This document shows, piece by piece, positions 24,182 to 32,106 of a stretch of DNA of 64,000 nt. Both the position numbers and the translations under genes were made by a program. Every line of letters starts with the position of its first letter. Within the stretch, counting starts at the first letter, position 1. Source of the stretch: Arcobacter roscoffensis (GTDB lineage Bacteria > Campylobacterota > Campylobacteria > Campylobacterales > Arcobacteraceae); the NCBI RefSeq assembly GCF_024267655.1, contig NZ_CP100595.1, positions 62,001-126,000 of the forward strand, given 5' to 3'. The notes under the pieces were generated by a model. The model was not told the origin of the DNA, made no database searches, and saw nothing but the letters and a program-made list of their open reading frames with translations.

Positions 24182-24922
24182 TTAAAAACCTCCATTTGGA
24201 TTAAATCCAAAATCATTACTATCAAAACTATCAAATCCCATACTATTGTCAAAATTATTCATATAAGGATTAGTATAACCTTTTTGTGAAGATATATTTT
24301 GTAATTGCATAATATCCATTTTAGGATCAATTCCTTGAGGACATACAAAAGTACAGGCACTACATAAAGTACAATCCCAAATACCATTTGCCTGAACACT
24401 ATTTATAATCTCTTCATCTTGTGATTTTAAATCATTTTCATATCTAAGTGCTTTAGTTAATGCAAATGGCCCTAAGAACTCTTTATTTACCTCATACACA
24501 GGACAAGAACTATAGCAGGCATTACATAAAATACAATTACTTTGTGTATCTATTTTTAGTACATCTGCTTGAGATATATTTTTAGAAGCTGACTCTTTTA
24601 TTCCTATATTTGTTTTTTTGATTAGCAATGTTTCATGTGAAACATCTACAACTAAATCTTTTATAACTCTTGAATTTTTAAGAGGTTCTACTAAATCACC
24701 CTCCTTTATATTTGTTCTACAAGCAAGTTTTTCTACTCCATTTACTCTTACTGTACATGAACCACAAACACCACTTTTACAACCACATCTATATGTTAAA
24801 GTTGGATCATCATTTGTTTTTATTTCTTCTAGGGCTTTTAAAAGATTTTCTTGTGATACTGTAAATTCAAAAGTTTTGAAATCATTAGTAGCTGTGCTGA
24901 GTCTATTAATTTTTAATTTCAT
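24182..24922 (-). CDS. Succinate dehydrogenase/fumarate reductase Fe-S subunit
   Basis: Iron-sulphur subunit of 246 residues. The N-terminal plant-type ferredoxin domain has CGCKSGVCGSC for the 2Fe-2S cluster. The C-terminal domain has two motifs, CILCNACYSSCP and CTLCSACTFVCP, each a full CxxCxxCxxxCP. This resembles type E/GlpC-like subunits with two 4Fe-4S clusters rather than the classical 4Fe-4S plus 3Fe-4S set. The last 40 residues are an unusual Asn/Phe/Gly-rich tail (FDSFDSNDFGFNPNGGF). It overlaps the flavoprotein gene by four bases. No membrane anchor subunit follows, so the complex may be soluble or use an anchor encoded elsewhere. Confidence 0.9.
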   Translation of the reverse strand: MKLKINRLSTATNDFKTFEFTVSQENLLKALEEIKTNDDPTLTYRCGCKSGVCGSCTVRVNGVEKLACRTNIKEGDLVEPLKNSRVIKDLVVDVSHETLLIKKTNIGIKESASKNISQADVLKIDTQSNCILCNACYSSCPVYEVNKEFLGPFALTKALRYENDLKSQDEEIINSVQANGIWDCTLCSACTFVCPQGIDPKMDIMQLQNISSQKGYTNPYMNNFDNSMGFDSFDSNDFGFNPNGGF

Positions 24923-26529
24923 TTTATATCCTCAAAATTTAAGTCTATTTGATCATTTTTATATGTAAGTATTGAAGGCTTTTCATAAAGTTTATTTGCT
25001 TTATTGAAGTCTTCTCTATAATGAGAACCCCTACTTTCTTTTCTTTTCATGGCACTAAAAATCAATGTTTTTGATACACAAATAGAGTTTTCTAATTCAA
25101 AATATTCAAGAAGGTTCTTGTTATATATACTTGATTTATCATCAATATGAATTGAATCAAGTGAAGCTTCAAGAGCTTCAAGCTCTTTACTTAATGATAA
25201 TAAAGTCTCTTCCTCTCTAAATAAACCTGCCTTCTTAAACATCAAATCTCCTAGGGTATTTTTTGTTTTGTGTATAGAATAACTTGATTTATCTCTTTGT
25301 AGTAAAGTCTTTATTTTTGATTTATTTTGATTTATATATTTATTTATAGTCTCTTGATTTATAGTTTCAGTACTTAAATTTTTCGTGGCATTTATTCCTG
25401 CGATTTTTCCAAATGTAACTATTTCAAGTAGTGAATTTCCACCAAGTCTATTTGCCCCATGTATATCTGTTTGAGCACACTCTCCACATGCATAAAGTGA
25501 TTTTATTGATGTATTTGTATTTATATCTGTTTTAATTCCACCCATACTATAATGAGCAGCTGGTGTAATAGGAAGTAGTTCTTTTGATATATCAATATTT
25601 GAAAATTCACTTGCAAGTCTCATCTCTTGAGGAATTAGCTCTTCAATTTTTTCTTTTTCTATATGTCTTAAATCAAGATATACTTTTTCTTTTTTTACTA
25701 TTTTTTTAAATATTTCTCTTGAGATTTCATCTCTAGTTGAAAGTTCATCAATAAATCTATTTTCGTTTTCATCTAATAATAATCCACCCTCACCTCTAGC
25801 ACTTTCACTTATAAGAATATTTGTATTTTCTAAAGTAGTTGGATGAAATTGTACAAACTCCATATTAGATAAATCCGCACCTGCTTTAAATGCTATAGCA
25901 ATACCATCAGCAGTTGTAGATAAAGAGTTTGTTGTATGATTTTTATATATACCTGCATACCCACCTGTTGCTAATATAGTGCTTTTTGACATAAACTCTT
26001 TAACTTTACCATCAACTATATCATAGGCAATACAACCAAAACACTCATTATTTGACACTATTAGTTCTAGGACTTGATGTTCATTATAAAACTGTATATC
26101 ATTTGATATACATTGATCATAAAGTGTATGAACTATCTTTAAGCCTGTATAGTCACTACTATAACAAGTACGTATTTTTTTAGTTCCACCAAATTTTCTT
26201 TGAGCTATTTTGTCATTTTTATTTCTATTAAAAGGAACACCTATGCTATCAAGCCACAAAATAGTATCTTTAGCATTTTTACACATATATTCAATATTTC
26301 TTTTATTTGAAATATTATATGAGCCTTTATATGTATCTTCAATATGCTGCTCTACGCTATCATCATCCTCATATAAAACGGCATTAATACCACCTTGAGC
26401 TTGAACTGTTTGTGAGTGAGTAGGAAGTGTTTTTGCTATAACAGCAACTTTTGCACCATTTTTTTTTGCATTCAATGCAGCTGTTAAACCCGAAGCCCCT
26501 GCTCCAATAATAATTACATCATATTGCAT
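24919..26529 (-). CDS. Succinate dehydrogenase/fumarate reductase flavoprotein
   Basis: FAD-containing catalytic subunit of about 536 residues. N-terminal dinucleotide motif is DVIIIGAGASGLTAALNA, followed by SQTVQAQGGINAV. The dicarboxylate site is seen in EFVQFHPTTLE, RGEGGLLLDENENRFI, HYSMGGI and the HGANRLGGNSLLEIVTFG signature. There is no Tat signal, so it acts in the cytoplasm. ATG at 26529 has GGGA upstream; a TTG four codons earlier overlaps the previous gene and is less likely. It is between the Phd-like gene and the Fe-S subunit. Succinate, fumarate or an aspartate-like substrate cannot be distinguished by eye. Confidence 0.92.
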   Translation of the reverse strand: MQYDVIIIGAGASGLTAALNAKKNGAKVAVIAKTLPTHSQTVQAQGGINAVLYEDDDSVEQHIEDTYKGSYNISNKRNIEYMCKNAKDTILWLDSIGVPFNRNKNDKIAQRKFGGTKKIRTCYSSDYTGLKIVHTLYDQCISNDIQFYNEHQVLELIVSNNECFGCIAYDIVDGKVKEFMSKSTILATGGYAGIYKNHTTNSLSTTADGIAIAFKAGADLSNMEFVQFHPTTLENTNILISESARGEGGLLLDENENRFIDELSTRDEISREIFKKIVKKEKVYLDLRHIEKEKIEELIPQEMRLASEFSNIDISKELLPITPAAHYSMGGIKTDINTNTSIKSLYACGECAQTDIHGANRLGGNSLLEIVTFGKIAGINATKNLSTETINQETINKYINQNKSKIKTLLQRDKSSYSIHKTKNTLGDLMFKKAGLFREEETLLSLSKELEALEASLDSIHIDDKSSIYNKNLLEYFELENSICVSKTLIFSAMKRKESRGSHYREDFNKANKLYEKPSILTYKNDQIDLNFEDIK

Positions 26530-26531
26530 AT

Positions 26532-26948
26532 TTATTCCCAAAAGTCTTTAAGTGCTTCTTGTTTTTTTATAGATTCATTCTTTTTATCTAGACTAATATC
26601 AAGTTGTTCAATTTGTGCTAAGGCATTTTCTAATTCATCACTACTTATCGCATCTTCTTTTGGTTGTTTCAAAACAGTAGGTTCACTTGAAGTATTTTGC
26701 TCTGTTCTTAATTCAGTAGTTTTCTTTTTTTCTTTTAATTTTTTATTCTCTTTTTTTAGTTTCTCATACTCTTCAATTATTGATTCATATCTATCAAAAT
26801 CTAAAAGCATAAAACTTGGTTTACCATCTCTTAGTATTACAGCTTTTTCTATTTCTTCATCAGACAATTTATCAAAAACCATTTTACTTTTTCTAATTAA
26901 TTCTGTAGATGAAAACATCTCTTTTGATGTGTATTGTAATAAGTTCAT
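26532..26948 (-). CDS. Phd/YefM-like protein with coiled-coil extension
   Basis: Protein of 138 residues. The first 60 or so (MFSSTELIRKSKMVFDKL, then VILRDGKPSFMLLDFDRYES) match the Phd/YefM antitoxin dimerisation and DNA-binding fold. The rest is a charged coiled coil (EEYEKLKKENKKLKEKKK) with a Gln/Asp-rich tail ending ALKDFWE. No toxin gene is beside it: it is the first gene of an operon with the fumarate-reductase-type subunits, its stop lying two bases before the flavoprotein ATG. An inverted repeat overlaps its promoter, so autoregulation as for Phd is plausible. Confidence 0.75.
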   Translation of the reverse strand: MNLLQYTSKEMFSSTELIRKSKMVFDKLSDEEIEKAVILRDGKPSFMLLDFDRYESIIEEYEKLKKENKKLKEKKKTTELRTEQNTSSEPTVLKQPKEDAISSDELENALAQIEQLDISLDKKNESIKKQEALKDFWE

Positions 26949-26958
26949 TATAACTCCT

Positions 26959-26978
26959 ATACATATTATAGTATGTAT
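26959..26978 (-). promoter_or_regulatory. Inverted repeat and -10 boxes before Phd-like operon
   Basis: ATACATA-TTATAG-TATGTAT, a perfect seven-base inverted repeat 11 bases before the Phd-like gene. On the minus strand two TATAAT-like boxes lie within or beside it (complements of 26965-26970 and 26977-26982). A protein bound here would block the promoter, fitting an autoregulating Phd-type protein. Confidence 0.5.
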
Positions 26979-27167
26979 TATAACACAAATTAAAATATTA
27001 GTTTTATAATTTATTTATCTTTATCATTAGTTAGATACTTACTTGAACAATAGTAACAATAGGTATTTGTTTATAAAAATTGTATTTATATTTGTTTTGA
27101 TTTTGTTTTAATAGTTTTATATGTATTGTAGATTTTATATAAATTTAGAAAATAAATTAAATATATA

Positions 27168-27200
27168 AGATGTATTAATTTGTGTTTTTTAATACACCTT
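27168..27200 (-). terminator. Hairpin after phoH
   Basis: Inverted repeat of 12 bases (27168-27179 with 27189-27200) with one mismatch that becomes a G-U pair only in the minus-strand RNA. It is followed in that direction by a T-rich stretch and starts 12 bases after the phoH stop. Confidence 0.55.
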
Positions 27201-27211
27201 ATATTATGTTT

Positions 27212-28612
27212 TTATTTATTTGAAAAGATTTGTTCAGCCCACTCCGTAATTGGCCCTCTAAGGACTTTTTCTAGTTTGATAGCAAATGTATTAACTAAAC
27301 TATTCTCGTGCCTTGTAGCCTTTAATAGAGTTGTTAATGAGTTAGTATATTTATTAACATAGAAGTTATCTATTTGTTTATTAGAACCTAGTACTACAAC
27401 CTTACATGAATTGTCTATTCTTGATAGAACCATTTGCATAGTTTTATTAGACATATTTTGAGCTTCATCTATTATTACAAAGGCATTAGATAATGTTCTA
27501 CCTCTCATCTCACCTACCCACATAGTTTCAATACTATAGTTAGTAATTAACTGCTCTATTCTTGCACTTACTTCACTTTCATCTAGCTCTTGAATATTTT
27601 CTGGATTCTTTTTTGATTTTTTCTTTTTATAATCACTTCTTATTATATAGTCTAAACTATCCATAAGTGGATGATTATATATTTTAAATTTTTCTTCAAG
27701 TCCAGGTAAATATCCTACATCCTCACCCTTATCTAGTGATTCAACAGAGTTTCTTATATATATGATTCTTTGATAGTTTTTCTGTCTCACTAGTCTTAAT
27801 GCTGCACTTAATGCAAGTAAAGTTTTACCTGAACCTGCTTTAGCTTCAACTATTAGTACATTGTAAAAGTGATTTAATAAAGCATTAGAAAAGAATAGTT
27901 GTTCTTTATTTAAAGGTGTAATTATTTGATTTCTTACATCACCTTCATCTAAAAGTCTAATTCTTTTGTTTTGAATTGTTGCTAAAATTACTTGATCTGA
28001 TGATTTTATTTTAAAGCAATATGAATAATTATGGGCTTCGTGTTCTTTATCAAATTTTATGATTTCTTCATTATCAAGATATTCTTGTTGATTAAAGTCT
28101 ATTGTAAGCTCTTTTACAAACTTATAATCAAACTCCCCTTTTTCAGATGCTGTTAATGAGTCAGTTTTTATATCAAGGGATATAGCTCTTGTTCTAGCCA
28201 TTATATCAAGTGAAATAAACTCTATATCTTTTTGATAATATTCTTTTGCAAAACTTGCTACTTCTAAAATCTTTCTATCATTGATTATATTAAGTGATGT
28301 ACTATTAGTTTTTACATCATAAGTGTCTTTTGAAATTACATCTATATTTGTATTTTCATTTATTGTAAGTCTTATAATCTTGTATTCATCTTGACTTTTT
28401 GAGAAGTTTATTTTAGAGTTTTCTAGAATTCTTGCAAACTCTCTTGCTTGAAAGTTTATCTCATCAAATCCACTTTTTTTAGTATCAATCTCATCTAATA
28501 CTGTTTCAGGAAGTATTATAAGATTGGTTCCATCTTGCGATAATTTAAAGATATTATTTGCATCTTCAAGTAAGATATTTGTATCTAGAACATAGTATTT
28601 ATCGAAAGACAT
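27212..28612 (-). CDS. PhoH-family ATPase with PIN domain
   Basis: Two-domain protein of 466 residues (PhoH2/YlaK type). The N-terminal PIN nuclease domain begins YVLDTNILLEDAN with acidic metal ligands. The C-terminal PhoH domain has Walker A EAKAGSGKTLLALS and Walker B AFVIIDEAQNMS. Such proteins combine an RNase with an RNA helicase-like ATPase. It starts at the base where hemJ stops (28612), so the two genes are coupled. The RNA target is unknown. Confidence 0.9.
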   Translation of the reverse strand: MSFDKYYVLDTNILLEDANNIFKLSQDGTNLIILPETVLDEIDTKKSGFDEINFQAREFARILENSKINFSKSQDEYKIIRLTINENTNIDVISKDTYDVKTNSTSLNIINDRKILEVASFAKEYYQKDIEFISLDIMARTRAISLDIKTDSLTASEKGEFDYKFVKELTIDFNQQEYLDNEEIIKFDKEHEAHNYSYCFKIKSSDQVILATIQNKRIRLLDEGDVRNQIITPLNKEQLFFSNALLNHFYNVLIVEAKAGSGKTLLALSAALRLVRQKNYQRIIYIRNSVESLDKGEDVGYLPGLEEKFKIYNHPLMDSLDYIIRSDYKKKKSKKNPENIQELDESEVSARIEQLITNYSIETMWVGEMRGRTLSNAFVIIDEAQNMSNKTMQMVLSRIDNSCKVVVLGSNKQIDNFYVNKYTNSLTTLLKATRHENSLVNTFAIKLEKVLRGPITEWAEQIFSNK

Positions 28613-29127
28613 TAGCTTTTATCCTTTTTAGGTTTCATTATCATATATCCGATAAAGGCAAATAAGGCGATTGTTCCTACTGTAAAGATTATAGATACTG
28701 ATTTTGTAATAACATACCCTACTACTAAAATTGCAAGCATTGTAGGTATTTCATTATACATTCTAAAGAATTTTCCACTTTTTTTACAAGTGTCATTTTC
28801 AAGTTCTTTTCTATATTTCTCTAAAGAAAATGAATAAGCAATTAAAAAAGCTAAGACAGTTAGTTTTGCGTGCATCCAGCCACCTGAACTTAAAATTGAG
28901 CTATTAAGTCCTAACATTAATGCACCACTTGCTATTGTAGCCCACATAGCCGGAGCACCTATATATTTATAGATTTTATATTCTTGAATTTTCACTATTT
29001 CAACATACTCTTTTTTATCAGAGTTTTCAACATGATAAACAAATAGTCTTGGTAAATAAAATAGCATTGCCATCCATGACATAAATGCTACAACATGAAA
29101 AGTAAGTATCCAAGTATAATATTCCAA
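28612..29127 (-). CDS. hemJ: HemJ-type protoporphyrinogen oxidase
   Basis: Membrane protein of 171 residues, HemJ/UPF0093 family, which oxidises protoporphyrinogen IX to protoporphyrin IX in haem synthesis. The conserved start is YYTWILTFHVVAFMSWMAMLFYLPRLFVYH with the heme-ligand His. Four hydrophobic helices follow. I place the start at TTG 29127, which has AGAAGGA six bases upstream; a GTG or TTG 14 codons earlier would overlap rarA and lacks a site. It lies between rarA and phoH on the minus strand. Confidence 0.88.
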   Translation of the reverse strand: MEYYTWILTFHVVAFMSWMAMLFYLPRLFVYHVENSDKKEYVEIVKIQEYKIYKYIGAPAMWATIASGALMLGLNSSILSSGGWMHAKLTVLAFLIAYSFSLEKYRKELENDTCKKSGKFFRMYNEIPTMLAILVVGYVITKSVSIIFTVGTIALFAFIGYMIMKPKKDKS

Positions 29128-29138
29128 AATGATTCCTT

Positions 29139-30323
29139 CTATTTTATATTTTTGATTTTTTCTAACCAATCATTTAAGGTTTTTTCAAAACCTATATTTA
29201 AACTTTCATATAGTTCTAAGGGTTTATCTAGATATTGTTGTTCTACATATCCACCATAATCATGAGGATATTTATATCCTACATGTTGTGAATCTAAATG
29301 CTTTGGTATTTCTAGTATTCTACCATTTTTAACTTCACTAAGGGCTTTATTTATCGCTTTATATGCACTATTTGACTTAGGAGAGCTTGCTAGGTAAATA
29401 ATACATTGACCCAATATTATCCTTGATTCTGGATAGCCTATTTTATTGCAAGCTTGCATTGTACTTACTGCTAAATTTAAAGCATTGGGATTTGCATTCC
29501 CTATATCTTCACTAGCAAAAATCACAAGTCTTCTTGTAATAAAGTCTACACTCTCCCCTCCATTTATTAGTCTTGCCAAGTAGTATAGTGCTGCATCTAC
29601 ATTTGATCCTCTAATAGATTTTATCATAGCACTTGCTAAGTCATAGTGAGTATCAGAAGATGATACTCCATCCCCTATTACATTCTCTCTTAACTCTTTT
29701 AGTAAAGATACATCAATATTTTTTGATACTTTATATGAAAAGTTTAAAAGTGTAAGCATAGCTCGAGCATCACCACTACTAGATATCATTAGATACTCTT
29801 TAGCTTCATTTGATAAGTTTATATCCACTTCATTTGTAGCAATTAAAAGTATTCTTTCCATTTCAATTTTTGTAAATGCTTTAAATTCATAAAGAAAAGA
29901 TCGTGATCTTATTGCATTTGTAAGAGTAAAAAATGGATTTTCAGTACTAGCACCAATAATAATAGCATCATAGTTTTCCATTATTGGAAGTAAAACTTCT
30001 TGTTGGTTTTTTGATAATCTATGTACTTCATCTATAAAAACTAAGGGTTTAATCAAAGCATTTTTATATCTATCAAATACTTTCCTTAAGTCTTCAACCT
30101 TTATAGATGTAGCATTGAAATAGTAATAATCAGTGTTTATTTCTTTTGCAATAATTTTTGCTAGTGTAGTTTTTCCAGTTCCAGGTTTTCCATAAAAAAA
30201 TAAGTGGGGTATATCTTTTTTCTTGATAAGTTTATAGAGGGCTTTGTCTTTTGATATTATATGAGATTGACCAACAAAAGTTTCTAAACTTGTTGGTCTT
30301 AGTTTATTTGCTAGATCTGTCAT
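29139..30323 (-). CDS. rarA: Replication-associated recombination protein RarA (MgsA)
   Basis: AAA+ ATPase of 394 residues that acts at stalled replication forks. N-terminal LANKLRPTSLETFVGQSHII is diagnostic, followed by Walker A GKPGTGKTTLAK, Walker B LVFIDEVHRLSK and GASTENPFF. The C-terminal half has GSNVDAALYYLARLINGGE and HDYGGYVEQQYL, the tetramerisation domain. It overlaps the pseudouridine synthase gene by 20 bases at its start and leads into hemJ. Confidence 0.94.
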   Translation of the reverse strand: MTDLANKLRPTSLETFVGQSHIISKDKALYKLIKKKDIPHLFFYGKPGTGKTTLAKIIAKEINTDYYYFNATSIKVEDLRKVFDRYKNALIKPLVFIDEVHRLSKNQQEVLLPIMENYDAIIIGASTENPFFTLTNAIRSRSFLYEFKAFTKIEMERILLIATNEVDINLSNEAKEYLMISSSGDARAMLTLLNFSYKVSKNIDVSLLKELRENVIGDGVSSSDTHYDLASAMIKSIRGSNVDAALYYLARLINGGESVDFITRRLVIFASEDIGNANPNALNLAVSTMQACNKIGYPESRIILGQCIIYLASSPKSNSAYKAINKALSEVKNGRILEIPKHLDSQHVGYKYPHDYGGYVEQQYLDKPLELYESLNIGFEKTLNDWLEKIKNIK

Positions 30324-31128
30324 CTTCGTTTAAAAAATGTCTTAGGTTTCTATACTCATCTCTTGTTAAGAATCTTGATTTTCCAGTTGGTAGGTTATTT
30401 AGTGATACTCCACCAAATTCTAATCTTTTTAAATCTAAAACATCTAATCCAAAGTGTCCAAAGAATCTTCTTAATTCTCTATTTTTTCCTTCATTAATTA
30501 CTACTTTAATTCTAGAAAAATTTGATTCATTTCTTTGAATATCATAAGCTAAGAAAGGTTTAAAAGTCATTTCTTTAATTTTTGAGTTTTTGTGTGCCCC
30601 AAGACTTGCATCTTCAAGTTCTAAACCATTTTGCATAGCATCTTCAACTTGTTTGCTGATTTCACCATTTACTTTGATTTTATATACTCTTTCAAGATTA
30701 GAATGTACTAGTGCATTTAAGGCTTCTACAGAGTCCGTTAAAAGCAATAAACCTTCACTGGCATAGTCAAGTCTACCTACAGGTAAAAAGTGTTTATATT
30801 TCTTCCCTAATGAATCAAAAATAGTTTTTCTTCCTTGTGGATCATTTTTAGAAACAATCTCACCTTTTGGTTTATTATAAACTATTGCTGTGATTAATTT
30901 ATCTTTTTCATGTTTAACATTTTGCTTACCAATTTGAACTTTATCACTTGGTAAAACTTTTGTAGCTAAGTTACTTATAACTTTGCCATTAACTTTAACT
31001 TTACCCTCTTCTATTAGCTTATCAGCTTCTCTTCTTGAAAAGTTACTATTATGAGATATAAACTTGTTAAGTCTTACAGGTTCAGTAGATTCTTCTTTCG
31101 TACTGATCCAGTTATTGTTTTCTTTCAT
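30304..31128 (-). CDS. rluB: RsuA/RluB-family pseudouridine synthase
   Basis: rRNA pseudouridine synthase of 274 residues. It has an N-terminal S4 RNA-binding domain (RLNKFISHNSNFSRREADKLIEEGKVKVNG) of which only key parts are quoted, and the catalytic domain with GRLDYASEGLLLLTDS holding the catalytic Asp. The C-terminal EGKNRELRRFFGHFGLDV loop is typical of RluB/RsuA. RluB (23S) versus RsuA (16S) or RluE specificity cannot be assigned by eye; the full S4 domain and length favour RluB-like. It shares its first base with the last base of kdsD. Confidence 0.85.
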   Translation of the reverse strand: MKENNNWISTKEESTEPVRLNKFISHNSNFSRREADKLIEEGKVKVNGKVISNLATKVLPSDKVQIGKQNVKHEKDKLITAIVYNKPKGEIVSKNDPQGRKTIFDSLGKKYKHFLPVGRLDYASEGLLLLTDSVEALNALVHSNLERVYKIKVNGEISKQVEDAMQNGLELEDASLGAHKNSKIKEMTFKPFLAYDIQRNESNFSRIKVVINEGKNRELRRFFGHFGLDVLDLKRLEFGGVSLNNLPTGKSRFLTRDEYRNLRHFLNEDDRSSK

Positions 31129-32087
31129 TATTTTATTCCTGCTTCAATTAGGTCATGTATATGTAATACACCTACAAGCTCATCATTCTCTTGAGTAACT
31201 ACTAATAGTTGAATTTTGTAATCTTCAATAATAGATAATGCATCACTAGCTAATAAGTTCTTGTTTTTTAATGTTCTAGGATTTAGCGTTGCTATGTCTT
31301 CTACATTACAATCTAAACTAAAACTTTCATTCATTAGAGCTCTTCTTAAGTCACCATCACTTAATAAACCTATAACCTTGTTATTATCTATGATAATAAC
31401 ATTTCCAAGTCTTCCTTCACTCATTACAACAATTGCATCTTTTAGTTTAGTTTCACGTGAAACTATTGGAAGATTTTCTTTTCTTAGTAAGTCATCAACT
31501 TTTACAAAAAGTTTTTTCCCTAAGCTACCACCTGGATGAAATGATGCAAAGTCTTCTTTTTTAAAGTCTCTTTTTTTCATAAGACATACTGCAAGTGCAT
31601 CACCCATTGCCATTGTCAATGTAGTTGACGATGTAGGTGCTGTATCAAGTGGACATGCTTCTTTTTCAACACTGATATTTATAAAAATATCTGAGTATTT
31701 AGCTAAAGTAGAGTTTTCATTTTTTGCCATAGCAATTAAAGGAATATTAAATCTCTTTAAATGAGGAAGAATTTGTACAAGCTCTTCACTCTCTCCACTA
31801 TAAGAAATTCCAAGAACGATATCATTTTCACCTATCATTCCTAAATCCCCATGCATAGCTTCTGTTGGATGTAAAAAGAATGATGAAGTTCCTGTACTAG
31901 CAAGTGTAGCAGCAATTTTTGAACCTACAAGTCCTGATTTACCAACACCTGTAATAATTAGTTTACCTTTTGAGTTGATTATCATATCAACGGCTTTATC
32001 AATATCAAAAGATAGATTAGCTGCTGCTTTTTCTATCTCTTTTGCTTCTGTTAATAAAACATCTTTAATAATCTCATTAAAATTCAT
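31128..32087 (-). CDS. kdsD: Arabinose-5-phosphate isomerase (KdsD/KpsF)
   Basis: Isomerase of 319 residues converting ribulose-5-phosphate to arabinose-5-phosphate, the precursor of Kdo in lipopolysaccharide. The SIS sugar-isomerase domain shows GKLIITGVGKSGLVGSKIAA, FFLHPTEAMHGDLGMI and SYSGESEELV. Two CBS domains follow, the last ending HIHDLIEAGI. Start is clear with a purine-rich site. It lies in a minus-strand housekeeping run between rnj and the pseudouridine synthase gene. Confidence 0.94.
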   Translation of the reverse strand: MNFNEIIKDVLLTEAKEIEKAAANLSFDIDKAVDMIINSKGKLIITGVGKSGLVGSKIAATLASTGTSSFFLHPTEAMHGDLGMIGENDIVLGISYSGESEELVQILPHLKRFNIPLIAMAKNENSTLAKYSDIFINISVEKEACPLDTAPTSSTTLTMAMGDALAVCLMKKRDFKKEDFASFHPGGSLGKKLFVKVDDLLRKENLPIVSRETKLKDAIVVMSEGRLGNVIIIDNNKVIGLLSDGDLRRALMNESFSLDCNVEDIATLNPRTLKNKNLLASDALSIIEDYKIQLLVVTQENDELVGVLHIHDLIEAGIK

Positions 32088-32106
32088 ATTGCCCTACTCC
32101 TTATTA

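Noticed and set aside
26532-26948. A complete toxin-antitoxin module
   Set aside because: Only the antitoxin-like protein is present; the adjacent genes are redox enzyme subunits and no RelE/Doc/PIN toxin is found beside it.
29125-29169. Apparent 31-base overlap of hemJ with rarA
   Set aside because: Resolved by TTG start 29127 with an AGAAGGA site; the overlap is an artefact of a longer frame.
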